A stretch of 64,000 bases of DNA from Streptomyces xylophagus (GTDB lineage Bacteria > Actinomycetota > Actinomycetes > Streptomycetales > Streptomycetaceae): NCBI RefSeq assembly GCF_000716435.1, contig NZ_JNWO01000014.1, positions 62,001-126,000 on the forward strand, read 5' to 3'. Both the position numbers and the translations under genes were made by a program. The first letter of the stretch is position 1. Each line of letters starts with the position of its first letter. Shown piece after piece: positions 41,751-50,012 of this stretch. The notes beneath the pieces were generated by a model, which saw only the letters and a list, made by a program, of their open reading frames with translations, was not told the DNA's origin and ran no database searches.

Positions 41751-42662
41751 GTGGGCATCCTCGACGACAAGGTCGCCGTCGTGACCGGCGGTGGCCGGGG
41801 TCTGGGCCGGGCGCACTGCCTGGCGCTGGCCGAGGCCGGAGCGACCGTGGTGGTGAACGACCTCGGCTCCGGCGTGCACGGCGAGAGTACCGGCGACTCC
41901 CCCGCCGACGAAGTCGTCGCCGAGATCACCAAGTTGGGCGGGCAGGCGGTCGCCAACCACGCGTCGGTGACGGACTGGGCGGCGACCGAGACCATGGTCG
42001 CGGACACGGTCGCGGAGTTCGGGCGACTCGACATCGTCGTGAACAACGCGGGGATCGTGCGCGACCGCATGCTGTTCTCGATGACCGAGGCCGAATTCGA
42101 CGCCGTGATCGCGGTCCATCTCAAGGGCACCTTCGCGCTCACCCGGCACGCGTGCGCGTACTGGCGCGAGGCGTCGAAGCGGGGCGAGCGTGTCACCGGC
42201 CGCGTCATCAACACGACTTCTGGGACAGGCCTGTTCGGCAACCAGGGGCAGTCCAACTACGGTGCCGCGAAGGCCGGGATCGCCGGGCTCACAGTCCTCA
42301 CCGCCCTGGAGATGCGCAAGTACGGCGTCACCGCGAACGCCATCTCGCCGATCGCGGCCACGCGGATGACGGACGGCCTGTCCGTCGGCGCCTCCCTCCA
42401 GGCCGTCGACGGCTTCGACCCGCGCGACCCCGCCAACGCCTCGGGCGTCGTCGTCTACCTGGCCTCCGACAGCGCGGCCTGGCTGACCGGCCAGGTCCTG
42501 CGCATCGAGGGCAACCGGCTGAACCGGCTCCAGGGCTGGACCGTCGCCGGCGTCCACCCCAGCGCGTCGGGACAGGCTCTCACCTACGACGAACTCGTGG
42601 ACGCCGTACCGCAGTTGTACGGCGTCGCGCCCGCGGGACGGGCCACCGGAGTCGGCCAGTGA
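41751..42662 (+). CDS. SDR family oxidoreductase, MFE-2/17-beta-HSD4-like
   Basis: A 303-residue SDR of the longer type resembling the (3R)-hydroxyacyl-CoA dehydrogenase unit of peroxisomal MFE-2: TGGGRGLGRAHCLALA, VVNDLGSGVHG, NNAGIVRDRMLFSM, TTSGTGLFGNQGQSNYGAAK. The C-terminal segment LQGWTVAGVHP also matches that group. A clear paralogue is at 48367. It probably oxidises the (3R)-hydroxyacyl-CoA made by the MaoC-type hydratases. Stop overlaps the next GTG start (GTGA). Confidence 0.9.
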   Translation: MGILDDKVAVVTGGGRGLGRAHCLALAEAGATVVVNDLGSGVHGESTGDSPADEVVAEITKLGGQAVANHASVTDWAATETMVADTVAEFGRLDIVVNNAGIVRDRMLFSMTEAEFDAVIAVHLKGTFALTRHACAYWREASKRGERVTGRVINTTSGTGLFGNQGQSNYGAAKAGIAGLTVLTALEMRKYGVTANAISPIAATRMTDGLSVGASLQAVDGFDPRDPANASGVVVYLASDSAAWLTGQVLRIEGNRLNRLQGWTVAGVHPSASGQALTYDELVDAVPQLYGVAPAGRATGVGQ

Positions 42663-43192
42663 AGGCAGCGGGCCATGACGTCGCCGCGCTCGTCCTGCGC
42701 GCGACGCTCGGCCCGATGCTCTTCGCGCACGGCTGGAACAAGGTCGCCGGGCCGGGCGGACTCAAGGGCACGACCGGCTGGTTCGAGTCACTAGGACTGC
42801 GGCCCGCCGAGGTGCACGCGCGCATGGCCGCCGGGACGGAGATGGCAGCCGGCGTGGGGATCGCGCTCGGCGCGGGCAACCCCCTCCCGGCAGCGGCGGC
42901 CGTCGGTCTCATGACGGTGGCGGCCCGAACCGACCATCGGGGCAAGGGTTTCTTCGTCTTCAAGGGCGGCTGGGAGTACGTCGGTGTCGTGGGCGGCGCG
43001 GCCGTCGCCCTGGCCGCGCTGGGCCCCGGCCGGTACTCGCTGGACGGGGTGCTGCGCCGCCAACGCGCGGGCGCGGGGCCCGCGTTGCTGGCCGTGGGAG
43101 TCGGTACAGCGGGCGCCGCCGCGCTGCTGGCCGTGTGCTACCGGCCGGAGCGGAAGCCGGACGAGACCGAAACAGATAACCAAGGGCAATAA
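42659..43192 (+). CDS. DoxX family membrane protein
   Basis: A 177-residue membrane protein with four hydrophobic segments (about residues 8-25, 60-85, 108-125 and 143-162). RATLGPMLFAHGWNKVAGPGG and GGWEYVGVVGGAA are typical of the DoxX/DUF6 quinol-oxidase-subunit-like family. Role unknown; in other clusters such proteins are proposed to be redox partners or small-molecule carriers. GTG start overlaps the SDR stop by 4 bases, so it is deliberately co-expressed with the operon. It is the only small integral membrane protein in the catabolic cluster. Confidence 0.8.
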   Translation: MKAAGHDVAALVLRATLGPMLFAHGWNKVAGPGGLKGTTGWFESLGLRPAEVHARMAAGTEMAAGVGIALGAGNPLPAAAAVGLMTVAARTDHRGKGFFVFKGGWEYVGVVGGAAVALAALGPGRYSLDGVLRRQRAGAGPALLAVGVGTAGAAALLAVCYRPERKPDETETDNQGQ

Positions 43193-43202
43193 GGGAGTCG
43201 AC

Positions 43203-44360
43203 ATGGACACGGCTGACTTCAGCGCGGTGCTGTCCGAGGTCCGGCGCTTCGTGCGCGAGCGCGTCGTACCGCTTGAGGCGGAGATCGACGAGAAGGACGA
43301 GATGCCTGCGGAGATCCGCGAGGCGGCCAAGAAGATGGGCCTGTTCGGTTTCGCCCTGCCCGAGGAGTACGGCGGGCTGGGGCTGTCGATGTACGAGGAA
43401 GCGCAGTTGATGTTCGAGCTGGGGTACACCACCCCGTCCCTGCGCTCGATGTTCGGCACGAACAACGGCATCGCCGGGCACGTCCTGATGGTCGGCGGCA
43501 CCGAGGAACAGAAGGCGGACTGGTTGCCGAGGATCGCCTCGGGCGAGGTCCTGGCGTCGTTCGCGCTCACGGAGGCGGAGGCGGGTTCCGATCCCTCGAC
43601 CCTGACCACCAGGGCGCACCTGGACGGCGACGACTGGGTGATCAACGGGGCCAAGCGGTACATCACCAACGCCCCGCTCGCCGACGTCTTCATGGTCTTC
43701 GCCCGCACCGACCCCGACGCCCCGCGCACCCGCGGCATCTCCACCTTCCTTGTCCCGGCTGGCACTCCGGGCCTCACGGTGGCTCCCAAGGACCACAAGA
43801 TGGGCCAGTTCGGCGCCTGGACGGCGGACGTGTACTTCGACGACGTCCGCGTACCGGCGTCCGCCCTCGTCGGTGGCGAGGCCGGGCTGAACCGGGGCTT
43901 CGGCACGGCGATGGGCTGCATCGCGCACGGCCGGGTGCACATCTCGTCCTTGTGCGTGGGCATGGCCGAGCGCCTGGTCGACGAGTCCGTCGAGTACGCC
44001 CGCACCCGCCGCCAGTCCGGAAAGCTCATCGGCTCCTTCCAACTCGTCCAGGGCCTGATCGCCGACTCCATGACCGACTACTACGCCGGCCGCGCCACGG
44101 TCCTGGAGGCCGCCCGCGCGTTCGACGCCGGTACGGACACCAAGATCGGCCCGTCCTGCACCAAGTACTTCGCCAGCGAGATGGTGTGGCGGGTCGCGGA
44201 CCGCGCGGTCCAGGTGCACGGCGGCGCGGGCTATATGCGCGGGGTCGCCGTCGAGCGCTTCTACCGCGACGCCCGCCTCTTCCGCATCTACGAGGGAACG
44301 AGCCAGATCCAACAGGTCATCATCGCGAAGGCGCTGCTGGGCGAGGCGGCCCGGGGCTGA
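43203..44360 (+). CDS. Acyl-CoA dehydrogenase
   Basis: A 385-residue dehydrogenase. LPEEYGGLGLSMYEEAQ, ALTEAEAGSDPSTL, GAKRYITNAPLADVF and KDHKMGQFGAWTADVYF are visible, and the ending RIYEGTSQIQQVIIAK retains the Glu of the medium/short-chain catalytic motif (Y-E-G-T). Of the nine dehydrogenases in the cluster this is the clearest stand-alone medium-chain type. It closes the operon 39014-44360 and is followed by a very strong hairpin. Confidence 0.93.
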   Translation: MDTADFSAVLSEVRRFVRERVVPLEAEIDEKDEMPAEIREAAKKMGLFGFALPEEYGGLGLSMYEEAQLMFELGYTTPSLRSMFGTNNGIAGHVLMVGGTEEQKADWLPRIASGEVLASFALTEAEAGSDPSTLTTRAHLDGDDWVINGAKRYITNAPLADVFMVFARTDPDAPRTRGISTFLVPAGTPGLTVAPKDHKMGQFGAWTADVYFDDVRVPASALVGGEAGLNRGFGTAMGCIAHGRVHISSLCVGMAERLVDESVEYARTRRQSGKLIGSFQLVQGLIADSMTDYYAGRATVLEAARAFDAGTDTKIGPSCTKYFASEMVWRVADRAVQVHGGAGYMRGVAVERFYRDARLFRIYEGTSQIQQVIIAKALLGEAARG

Positions 44361-44370
44361 CTGGCACCAA

Positions 44371-44413
44371 CGAGGAAGGCCCCGGGGTTCAATTCACCCC
44401 GGGGCCTTCCTCG
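44371..44413. terminator. Strong bidirectional intrinsic terminator
   Basis: Perfect 17-bp stem (44371-44387 with 44397-44413), CGAGGAAGGCCCCGGGG in the left arm, 9-base loop TTCAATTCA. It separates the operon ending at 44360 from the convergent operon ending at 44428. Confidence 0.9.
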
Positions 44414-44427
44414 TCTCCATGGAACCC

Positions 44428-45543
44428 TCAGATCCCGAGCCGGTCCAGCAGCCGCTCGTGGTACACGGCGGGCCCGCCGAACAGCAGCTGCGAGGACTTC
44501 GCCCGCCGGAAGTACAGATGCCCCGGGTGCTCCCAGGTGAAGCCGATGCCGCCGTGGACCTGGATGTTCTCCATGGCCGCGAACATGTACGCCCGTGAGC
44601 AGCAGGCGTGCGCCACGGCCGCCGCGACGGGGAACTCCGCGGAGCCCTCGTCGGCCAGTCGCGCCGCTTCCCGGGACGCGGCCTCGGCAAGTTCCACCTG
44701 GACGAGCATGTCCGCGCACTTGTGCTTGACCGCCTGGAAGGAACCGATCGGCCGGCCGAACTGGTGCCGGGTACGGGCGTATTCGGCGCTCGCCTCCAGA
44801 CACCTGCGCGCGCCGCCCGCCTGCTCGGCGGCGAGCCCGACCGACGCGACGTCCAGCACCTTGGCCATCGTGCGCCCGGCCGCCCCGTCCGCGCCGACGA
44901 GTGTCGCGGGCACCGCGTCGAACGTCAGCCGGGCCATCGCCCGGGTGGCGTCGAGGGTCTCCATGGGCTCTGCCGCCAGTCCCGGGGCTTCCCTCTCCAC
45001 CGCGAAGAGCGAGGGACCGGCGACGGTGCGGGCGACGACCAGGACCAGATCGGCGGTCGTACCGTCGATGACGAAGGACTTACGGCCGCTCAGCTTCCAG
45101 CCGCCGTCCCCGTCCGGTACGGCCCGTGCGGAGATCAGGGCGGGGTCCCAGGACCCGCTGTCCTCGGATACCGCGAGCGCGGCCGTCGTCCCGCCGGCCG
45201 CGATGCTGGGGAGGTGATGTGCGCAGGCTTCCCGGTCACCGGAGGCGAGCAGTGCCTGTGCCGCGAGTACGACCGTCGAGAAGAAGGGGGCGCACAGCAG
45301 GGCACGGCCCATCTCCTCCAGTACGACGCCGAGTTCGACCAGGCCGAAGCCGTCACCGCCGTACTCCTCCGGGATCGCCAGGCCCGGCAACCGCAGTTGA
45401 TCAGCCGCCTGTGTCCACACCGCCGGGTCGAAGCGCGGCTCGCTCTCCATGAGCTTGCGGACGGCTTCCTCGGGTGATTTGGCCTCCAGGAACTCCCGTA
45501 CGGAGGACCGTAGTTCGCGGAGTTCGCTCTCGTCGGCGGTCAT
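44428..45543 (-). CDS. Acyl-CoA dehydrogenase, HGGIGFTWEH-type subunit
   Basis: A 371-residue paralogue of 23289 and 30108: IPEEYGGDGFGLVELG, VSEDSGSWDPALISARA, ADVASVGLAAEQAGG-like middle region, and QVHGGIGFTWEHPGHLYFRR. Adjacent to and overlapping the 45540 dehydrogenase by 4 bases, which supplies the GGTEEIMKN-type partner. The pair should form one heteromeric enzyme. Last gene of the seven-gene minus operon starting at 51334. Confidence 0.9.
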   Translation of the reverse strand: MTADESELRELRSSVREFLEAKSPEEAVRKLMESEPRFDPAVWTQAADQLRLPGLAIPEEYGGDGFGLVELGVVLEEMGRALLCAPFFSTVVLAAQALLASGDREACAHHLPSIAAGGTTAALAVSEDSGSWDPALISARAVPDGDGGWKLSGRKSFVIDGTTADLVLVVARTVAGPSLFAVEREAPGLAAEPMETLDATRAMARLTFDAVPATLVGADGAAGRTMAKVLDVASVGLAAEQAGGARRCLEASAEYARTRHQFGRPIGSFQAVKHKCADMLVQVELAEAASREAARLADEGSAEFPVAAAVAHACCSRAYMFAAMENIQVHGGIGFTWEHPGHLYFRRAKSSQLLFGGPAVYHERLLDRLGI

Positions 45544-46760
45544 GACCGCACCTCCTTGGGCAGTCCGAGGACGCGTTCCGCGAGGATGTTCTTCATGATC
45601 TCCTCGGTGCCGCCGAGGATGCGCAACGCCGGTGTGGCGAGGAGGAGTTCGGACCAGGCGTAGGTACCCCACTGCCCGGTGTCGGCGATGATCCGGGGTC
45701 CGAGCACGTCGGACACGAAGTGTGCGGCGCGGGTGAGGTTCTGGCCGTACATCAGCTTCGAGACGGACATCTCGGGGCCCGGTGTGCCGCCGGCGCGCAG
45801 CGTGCGCAGGGCACGGGTGTTGAGATGCCGGGTGGCGAGGGTGTCCACGAGGAGTTCCGCGAGCCGGGCGCGCAGGGCGCGGTCGTCCCAGGTCCAGGTG
45901 GCGCGCATCAGGGCCGAGAGGTGGTCCGGGGACAGTGCGGCGGCCACCGGGCCCACGCCCTCGCTGCCGACGGTCGCACGTTCGTTCATCAGGGTGGTGA
46001 GGGCGACCGTCCAGCCGCCGTCGACCTCGCCGAGCCGGTGGTCGTCGGGGATGCGGACGTCGGTGAGGAAGACCTCGTTGAAGTCCGCGCCGCCGGTCAT
46101 CTGCCGCAGCGGCCTGACCTCGACGCCGGGGGCGTCCATGGGGACCAGGAACGCCGTGATCCCTCGGTGTTTGGGCGCGTCCGGGTTGGTGCGGGTGAGG
46201 GCGAGCCCGATCTGGCTGTGCTGGGCTACCGAGGTCCACACCTTCTGGCCGTTCAGCACCCAGCTGTCGCCCTCCCGGACCGCGCGGGTGGCGACGCTCG
46301 CCAGGTCGGAGCCCGCGCCGGGTTCGCTGAACAGCTGGCAGGCGATGGCGTCCCCGCGGTACATCGCGGGCAACCACCGTTCCTTGATGTGAGGTTGGGC
46401 GTGGGCGAGGATCGTCGGCCCGATCATGCCGAGGCCGATCACGCTGAGCACTCCGGTGTCGGCGACCTCGTACTCGGACTCGACGGCGTCGTAGAGCAGA
46501 TCGTGGACGGGGGTCAGGCCCCGGCCGCCGTACTCGACCGGGCCGGTGATCCAGCCGAAGCCGTTCTCGTGGCGGACGCGCTGCCAGTCGCGCGCCCGTT
46601 GCACGTGCTCCCGCTCTGCCTCGGGCGGGAGGCTGCTGAAGTACGCCATCGAGTCGTCGCCCTCGCCCCAGGTGGGGGCGGTGCGGTCGGGGGCCTTCGG
46701 CGCGTGGGCGTCGAGGAAGGCGCGTGCCTCGGCCGCGAAGTCCTGCATGTCGTCTGCCAT
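45540..46760 (-). CDS. Acyl-CoA dehydrogenase, GGTEEIMKN-type subunit
   Basis: A 406-residue dehydrogenase with PVEYGGRGLTPVHDL, FSEPGAGSDLAS, GQKVWTSVAQHSQI, and C-terminal LGGTEEIMKNILAERVLG. The longer N-terminus (about 40 extra residues before PVEYGG) is typical of steroid-type dehydrogenases. It starts 13 bases after the thiolase-like gene and overlaps 44428, so both subunits should be co-translated. Likely role: alpha,beta-dehydrogenation of a bulky acyl-CoA. Confidence 0.9.
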   Translation of the reverse strand: MADDMQDFAAEARAFLDAHAPKAPDRTAPTWGEGDDSMAYFSSLPPEAEREHVQRARDWQRVRHENGFGWITGPVEYGGRGLTPVHDLLYDAVESEYEVADTGVLSVIGLGMIGPTILAHAQPHIKERWLPAMYRGDAIACQLFSEPGAGSDLASVATRAVREGDSWVLNGQKVWTSVAQHSQIGLALTRTNPDAPKHRGITAFLVPMDAPGVEVRPLRQMTGGADFNEVFLTDVRIPDDHRLGEVDGGWTVALTTLMNERATVGSEGVGPVAAALSPDHLSALMRATWTWDDRALRARLAELLVDTLATRHLNTRALRTLRAGGTPGPEMSVSKLMYGQNLTRAAHFVSDVLGPRIIADTGQWGTYAWSELLLATPALRILGGTEEIMKNILAERVLGLPKEVRS

Positions 46761-46773
46761 GTCCGCTCTGCCC

Positions 46774-47922
46774 TCAGGTGCTCAGGATGGTGACCGCCGA
46801 GACGCCCGGCGCGCCGTACAGGTGGGTGTAGCCGACGCGTGGGGTGCCGGGGATCTGTCGGTCTCCCGCCGCACCGCGCAGTTGGAGGACGATCTCGTGG
46901 ATCTGGCGCAGTCCGGACGCGCCGATCGGTTCGCCGTTGCCGAGGAGCCCGCCGTCGGTGTTGACCGGGAGTCTGCCGCCGATCTCGGTGGCGCCCTCGG
47001 CGATGAGGCGTTCCTGCTCGCCGTCCTTGCAGAGGCCGTTCTCGGCCATGTGGATGACCTCCGATCCGGCGTCGGTGTCCTGGAGTTGGGCGACGTCGAC
47101 GTCCTCGGGTCCGATGCCCGCGCGTTCGTACGCCTCCCGCGAGGCGTCCACGGTCGGGCTGGCGACGACCTCCCCGACCGGGAACGACGGGCTCTGCACC
47201 TCGAAGGCGCCAAGTCGGCGGCTGCGCAGAGCGGTTGACCGGATCCGTACGGGCTTCCCGGTGTACTTGTGGGCCTGGTCGGCCCGGCACAGCACGAGGG
47301 CCGCCGCTCCTTCGTCCGGGCCGCAGTACATGTACTGGCGGAGGGGGTAGTTGAGCACGGGCGAGGCGAGAATCTCCGCCACGGACAGGGGAGTTCGGCG
47401 CCAGGCCTTCTCGTTCCGGGCCGCGTTGCCGAAGTTCTTGGCCGCCACGCGCGCGAGCGTCTCGTGGGAGATGCCGTGGTCGTGCATATAGCGGTTGATC
47501 TTCATGCCGAAGAAGTGGGTGGTGAGGAAGAGGCCGGTCTGTCCGTACCAGGAGGGGATGCCGGCCACGGACGGGTCGGCGGCGAAGGCTCCGCGCGGGT
47601 GCTTGTCCAGGCCGATCGCGATGGTCAGGTCGTGCTCGCCGGTCTCGATCGCGCGGGCGGCCAGTGCCACCGAAGTACCGGCCGTGGCACAGCCGTTGAA
47701 CACCCCGCGCAGGGGTACGCCGGTCAGGCCGAGCCGGGCGACGATCGCGTCCGGGTTGGCGACCTCGTAGCTGCCGATGTAACCCCCCTGGATCTGCGGC
47801 CAGTTGACGCCCGCGTCGGCGAGCGCGAGCCGTACCGCGTCCGCGCCCATGTCCAGTGCCGGCTTCCCGGGGAACCGGCCGAAGGGATGAAGCCCCACGC
47901 CGATGATGACGGCCTCGGTCAC
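46774..47922 (-). CDS. Thiolase-like (lipid-transfer-protein) acyl transferase/aldolase candidate
   Basis: A 382-residue SCP-x-branch thiolase-fold protein. Nucleophile region RGVFNGCATAGTS keeps Cys78, but the HDCF region is QLQDTDAGSE and the GHPIGASG region is GNGEPIGASG, so two catalytic His positions are lost. Intermediate between a true thiolase and an Ltp2-like aldolase. GTG start overlaps the DUF35 gene by 4 bases (GTGA). Probably works with that DUF35 subunit on a beta-keto or beta-hydroxy acyl-CoA. Confidence 0.82.
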   Translation of the reverse strand: MTEAVIIGVGLHPFGRFPGKPALDMGADAVRLALADAGVNWPQIQGGYIGSYEVANPDAIVARLGLTGVPLRGVFNGCATAGTSVALAARAIETGEHDLTIAIGLDKHPRGAFAADPSVAGIPSWYGQTGLFLTTHFFGMKINRYMHDHGISHETLARVAAKNFGNAARNEKAWRRTPLSVAEILASPVLNYPLRQYMYCGPDEGAAALVLCRADQAHKYTGKPVRIRSTALRSRRLGAFEVQSPSFPVGEVVASPTVDASREAYERAGIGPEDVDVAQLQDTDAGSEVIHMAENGLCKDGEQERLIAEGATEIGGRLPVNTDGGLLGNGEPIGASGLRQIHEIVLQLRGAAGDRQIPGTPRVGYTHLYGAPGVSAVTILST

Positions 47923-48362
47923 GGTGTCTCCTCTTCCGCCGGGGCGAACGCGAACGTCACGATCTCGGTGCCGTCGTCGTCCACGGTGTAGGGCACGAGC
48001 GTCAGCCGCATCTCCTGCCCGAGCCGCAGCTTGTTCGGGTCCGGTTCGGTGAGGCGGGCCTCGACCAGCAACTCGCCGGGGAGCTCGATATAGCCGACCG
48101 CGTATGGCTCGAAGGCCTCGGGGCCGTCGTACGGCGGGGACGGCGGCCGGAAGTCCTGGGTGGTGTACGTCCAGAGCGTCCCGCGCTCCGCCAGGAGCCG
48201 TTCCTTGGACTCCGTGCTCGCGCACCGGACACAGTCCGAGGCGGCGGGGAAGCTCACCAGTCCGCAGACCGTGCACTCGGAGCCGATGAGCCGCAGAGGC
48301 GTGCTCTCATCGGGTGGCCAGGTGAACAGGCCTTCAGCGACGGGTTTTTGAGTGGTCGTCAT
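47919..48362 (-). CDS. DUF35 Zn-ribbon/OB-fold protein
   Basis: A 147-residue protein with a Zn ribbon (CTVCG, CVRCAS) followed by the OB fold (GTLWTYTTQDFRPPSPPY, AVGYIELPGELLVEARL). It contains the PPSPPYxGPExFEPYAVGYIEL segment characteristic of DUF35 partners of thiolase-like proteins. Stop overlaps the thiolase-like start by 4 bases, and it follows the SDR at 48367 by 4 bases. The second separate DUF35/thiolase-like pair in the window. Confidence 0.9.
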   Translation of the reverse strand: MTTTQKPVAEGLFTWPPDESTPLRLIGSECTVCGLVSFPAASDCVRCASTESKERLLAERGTLWTYTTQDFRPPSPPYDGPEAFEPYAVGYIELPGELLVEARLTEPDPNKLRLGQEMRLTLVPYTVDDDGTEIVTFAFAPAEEETP

Positions 48363-48366
48363 GTCC

Positions 48367-49278
48367 TCATGCCCCGTTCCGGTTGCCCAGGGCGTCGGCG
48401 TTCGGAGCCGCCTTGGCCACCAAGTTCGGGACGATCGAGGTCAGTTCCTCCGATGTCCAGCGCGACTCCGCGCTCGCGCCGGGGCCGTTGACCCAGCCCT
48501 CCAGGACGGTGATGCGGTTGCCGACGACGCCGAAGACCCGGCCGGTGACCTCGCGCGAGGCGGCCGAGCCGAGCCACACCACGAGCGGGGAGATGGCTTC
48601 GGGGGTGAGGTCCTGGGCCTCGGCGGCCTGTCGCATCATCTCGATGTCTTCGGTGAGCCGGGTGAGCGCGGTGGGCGCGATGGCGTTCACCGTCACGCCG
48701 TAGCGGGCGAGTTCGGCGGCGGCGATGACGGTGAGGCTCGCGATGCCGGCCTTGGCCGAGCCGTAGTTCGACTGGCCGGGGTTGCCGAAGATGCCGGACG
48801 GGGAGGTCGTGTTGATGACCCGGGCGTCGTTGTCGTGACCGGACTTGGCGCGCTCGCGCCAGTACGCGGCGGCGTGCTGCAGGGTGGCGAAGCTGCCCTT
48901 GAGGTGGACGGCGATCACGCTGTCCCAGTCCCGCTCGGTCATCGACACGATCATCCGGTCCCGCAGGATGCCGGCGTTGTTGACCAGGACGTCCAGTCCG
49001 CCGTAGGTGTCGACGGCCTGTCGGACGAGCCGGGCGGCGCCGTCCCAGGCGGAGATGTCGTCCGTGTTGGCCACCGCCTCGCCGCCTGCCGCGACGATCT
49101 CGTCGACCACGGTCTGGGCGGGTCCGGCCGAGGCGCCTCCGCCGTCGCGCGCGCCGCCCAGGTCGTTGACCACGACCTTCGCACCGTGCGCGGCGAACGC
49201 CAGGGCGTGTGCCCGGCCGATCCCGTTGCCGGCGCCGGTGACGACCACGACCCGGCCGTCGACCACTCCTTCGGACAT
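48367..49278 (-). CDS. SDR family oxidoreductase, MFE-2/17-beta-HSD4-like
   Basis: A 303-residue SDR paralogous to 41751: TGAGNGIGRAHALAFA, VVNDLGGARDGGG, NNAGILRDRMIVSM, TTSPSGIFGNPGQSNYGSAK. The FAD/NAD-type helix and the C-terminal VLEGWVNGPG segment match the same family. It should oxidise a (3R)-hydroxyacyl-CoA. It starts 2 bases before the 49281 stop boundary, so it is tightly packed in the seven-gene operon. Confidence 0.9.
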   Translation of the reverse strand: MSEGVVDGRVVVVTGAGNGIGRAHALAFAAHGAKVVVNDLGGARDGGGASAGPAQTVVDEIVAAGGEAVANTDDISAWDGAARLVRQAVDTYGGLDVLVNNAGILRDRMIVSMTERDWDSVIAVHLKGSFATLQHAAAYWRERAKSGHDNDARVINTTSPSGIFGNPGQSNYGSAKAGIASLTVIAAAELARYGVTVNAIAPTALTRLTEDIEMMRQAAEAQDLTPEAISPLVVWLGSAASREVTGRVFGVVGNRITVLEGWVNGPGASAESRWTSEELTSIVPNLVAKAAPNADALGNRNGA

Positions 49279-49280
49279 CC

Positions 49281-50012
49281 TCAACTCCTCGATGATGTGG
49301 GCTGGTTGGCCTCGGCGAAGAGGACCCGTGGGTCCTCGCTGCCACAGGCGCAGCGGCCGGTGAGCACGCGTCCGGCGATGCCGAGCGGGGTCTCGGGAAG
49401 CAGTGAGGTGCGCTCCTCCCCCGCCGCCACGGACAGCTGTCCGTCCCGCGCGTCGACCCGCCACTCGGCCGCGTTGACGTGCGCGCCACCGCGCTCGGGG
49501 CACTCCAGGGCAAGGGCCGGTCCCACGGTCGCGATCAGGGCGGCGGACACGCCCACCCCGCGCAGTACCGGTACGGCGGCGGGCCGGGCCAGCACGACCG
49601 GCGTCGTCCGGAACATCTCACCGACGTCGGCCGCACCGGCCAGCCCCTCCAGGGTCTCCGCCGACAGGCCGATGACCGCGTGCGGGGCGAGTTCGCGGTG
49701 GAAGACGGCGGTCCTGCGGTGGTCCCAGCCCATCGCCTCGGCGATGCCGTACGGCACCTTCAGCGCGCGCAGGGCGCCGATCACCGCGTGGCCCCAGAAG
49801 CCCTCGAAGCCAGAGGTGGTCAGCAACGCCCGCTGTCCGGCGGCCAGTCCGTGGTCCCGGAGGCGGGCGGTCACCCAGTCGGTGTCGCGGGCGAGTTCCG
49901 TCCAGGTCAGTTCCATGTCCCGGATGCCCTCGGAGGTGGGGAAGCGGACGAGGTAGGCGAGTTCGGGCCGGTCCAGGGTGCGGGCCCTGGCCAGGGTGTC
50001 GGCGCGGGCCAT
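49281..50012 (-). CDS. Truncated adenylate-forming-enzyme-like protein, companion of a PaaK ligase
   Basis: A 243-residue protein resembling only the N-terminal part of an acyl-CoA ligase: TWTELARDTDWVTARLRDHGLAAGQ, ALRALKVPYGIAEAMG, FHRELAPHAVIGLS. The TSGTTGxPK loop and the C-terminal domain are missing, but the end has a PaaK-like CACGSEDPRVLF Cys pair. ATG overlaps the PaaK stop (TGATG). It could be a partner or editing subunit of that ligase, or a decayed fragment kept by co-expression. Intact codon bias argues against simple decay. Confidence 0.7.
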   Translation of the reverse strand: MARADTLARARTLDRPELAYLVRFPTSEGIRDMELTWTELARDTDWVTARLRDHGLAAGQRALLTTSGFEGFWGHAVIGALRALKVPYGIAEAMGWDHRRTAVFHRELAPHAVIGLSAETLEGLAGAADVGEMFRTTPVVLARPAAVPVLRGVGVSAALIATVGPALALECPERGGAHVNAAEWRVDARDGQLSVAAGEERTSLLPETPLGIAGRVLTGRCACGSEDPRVLFAEANQPTSSRS

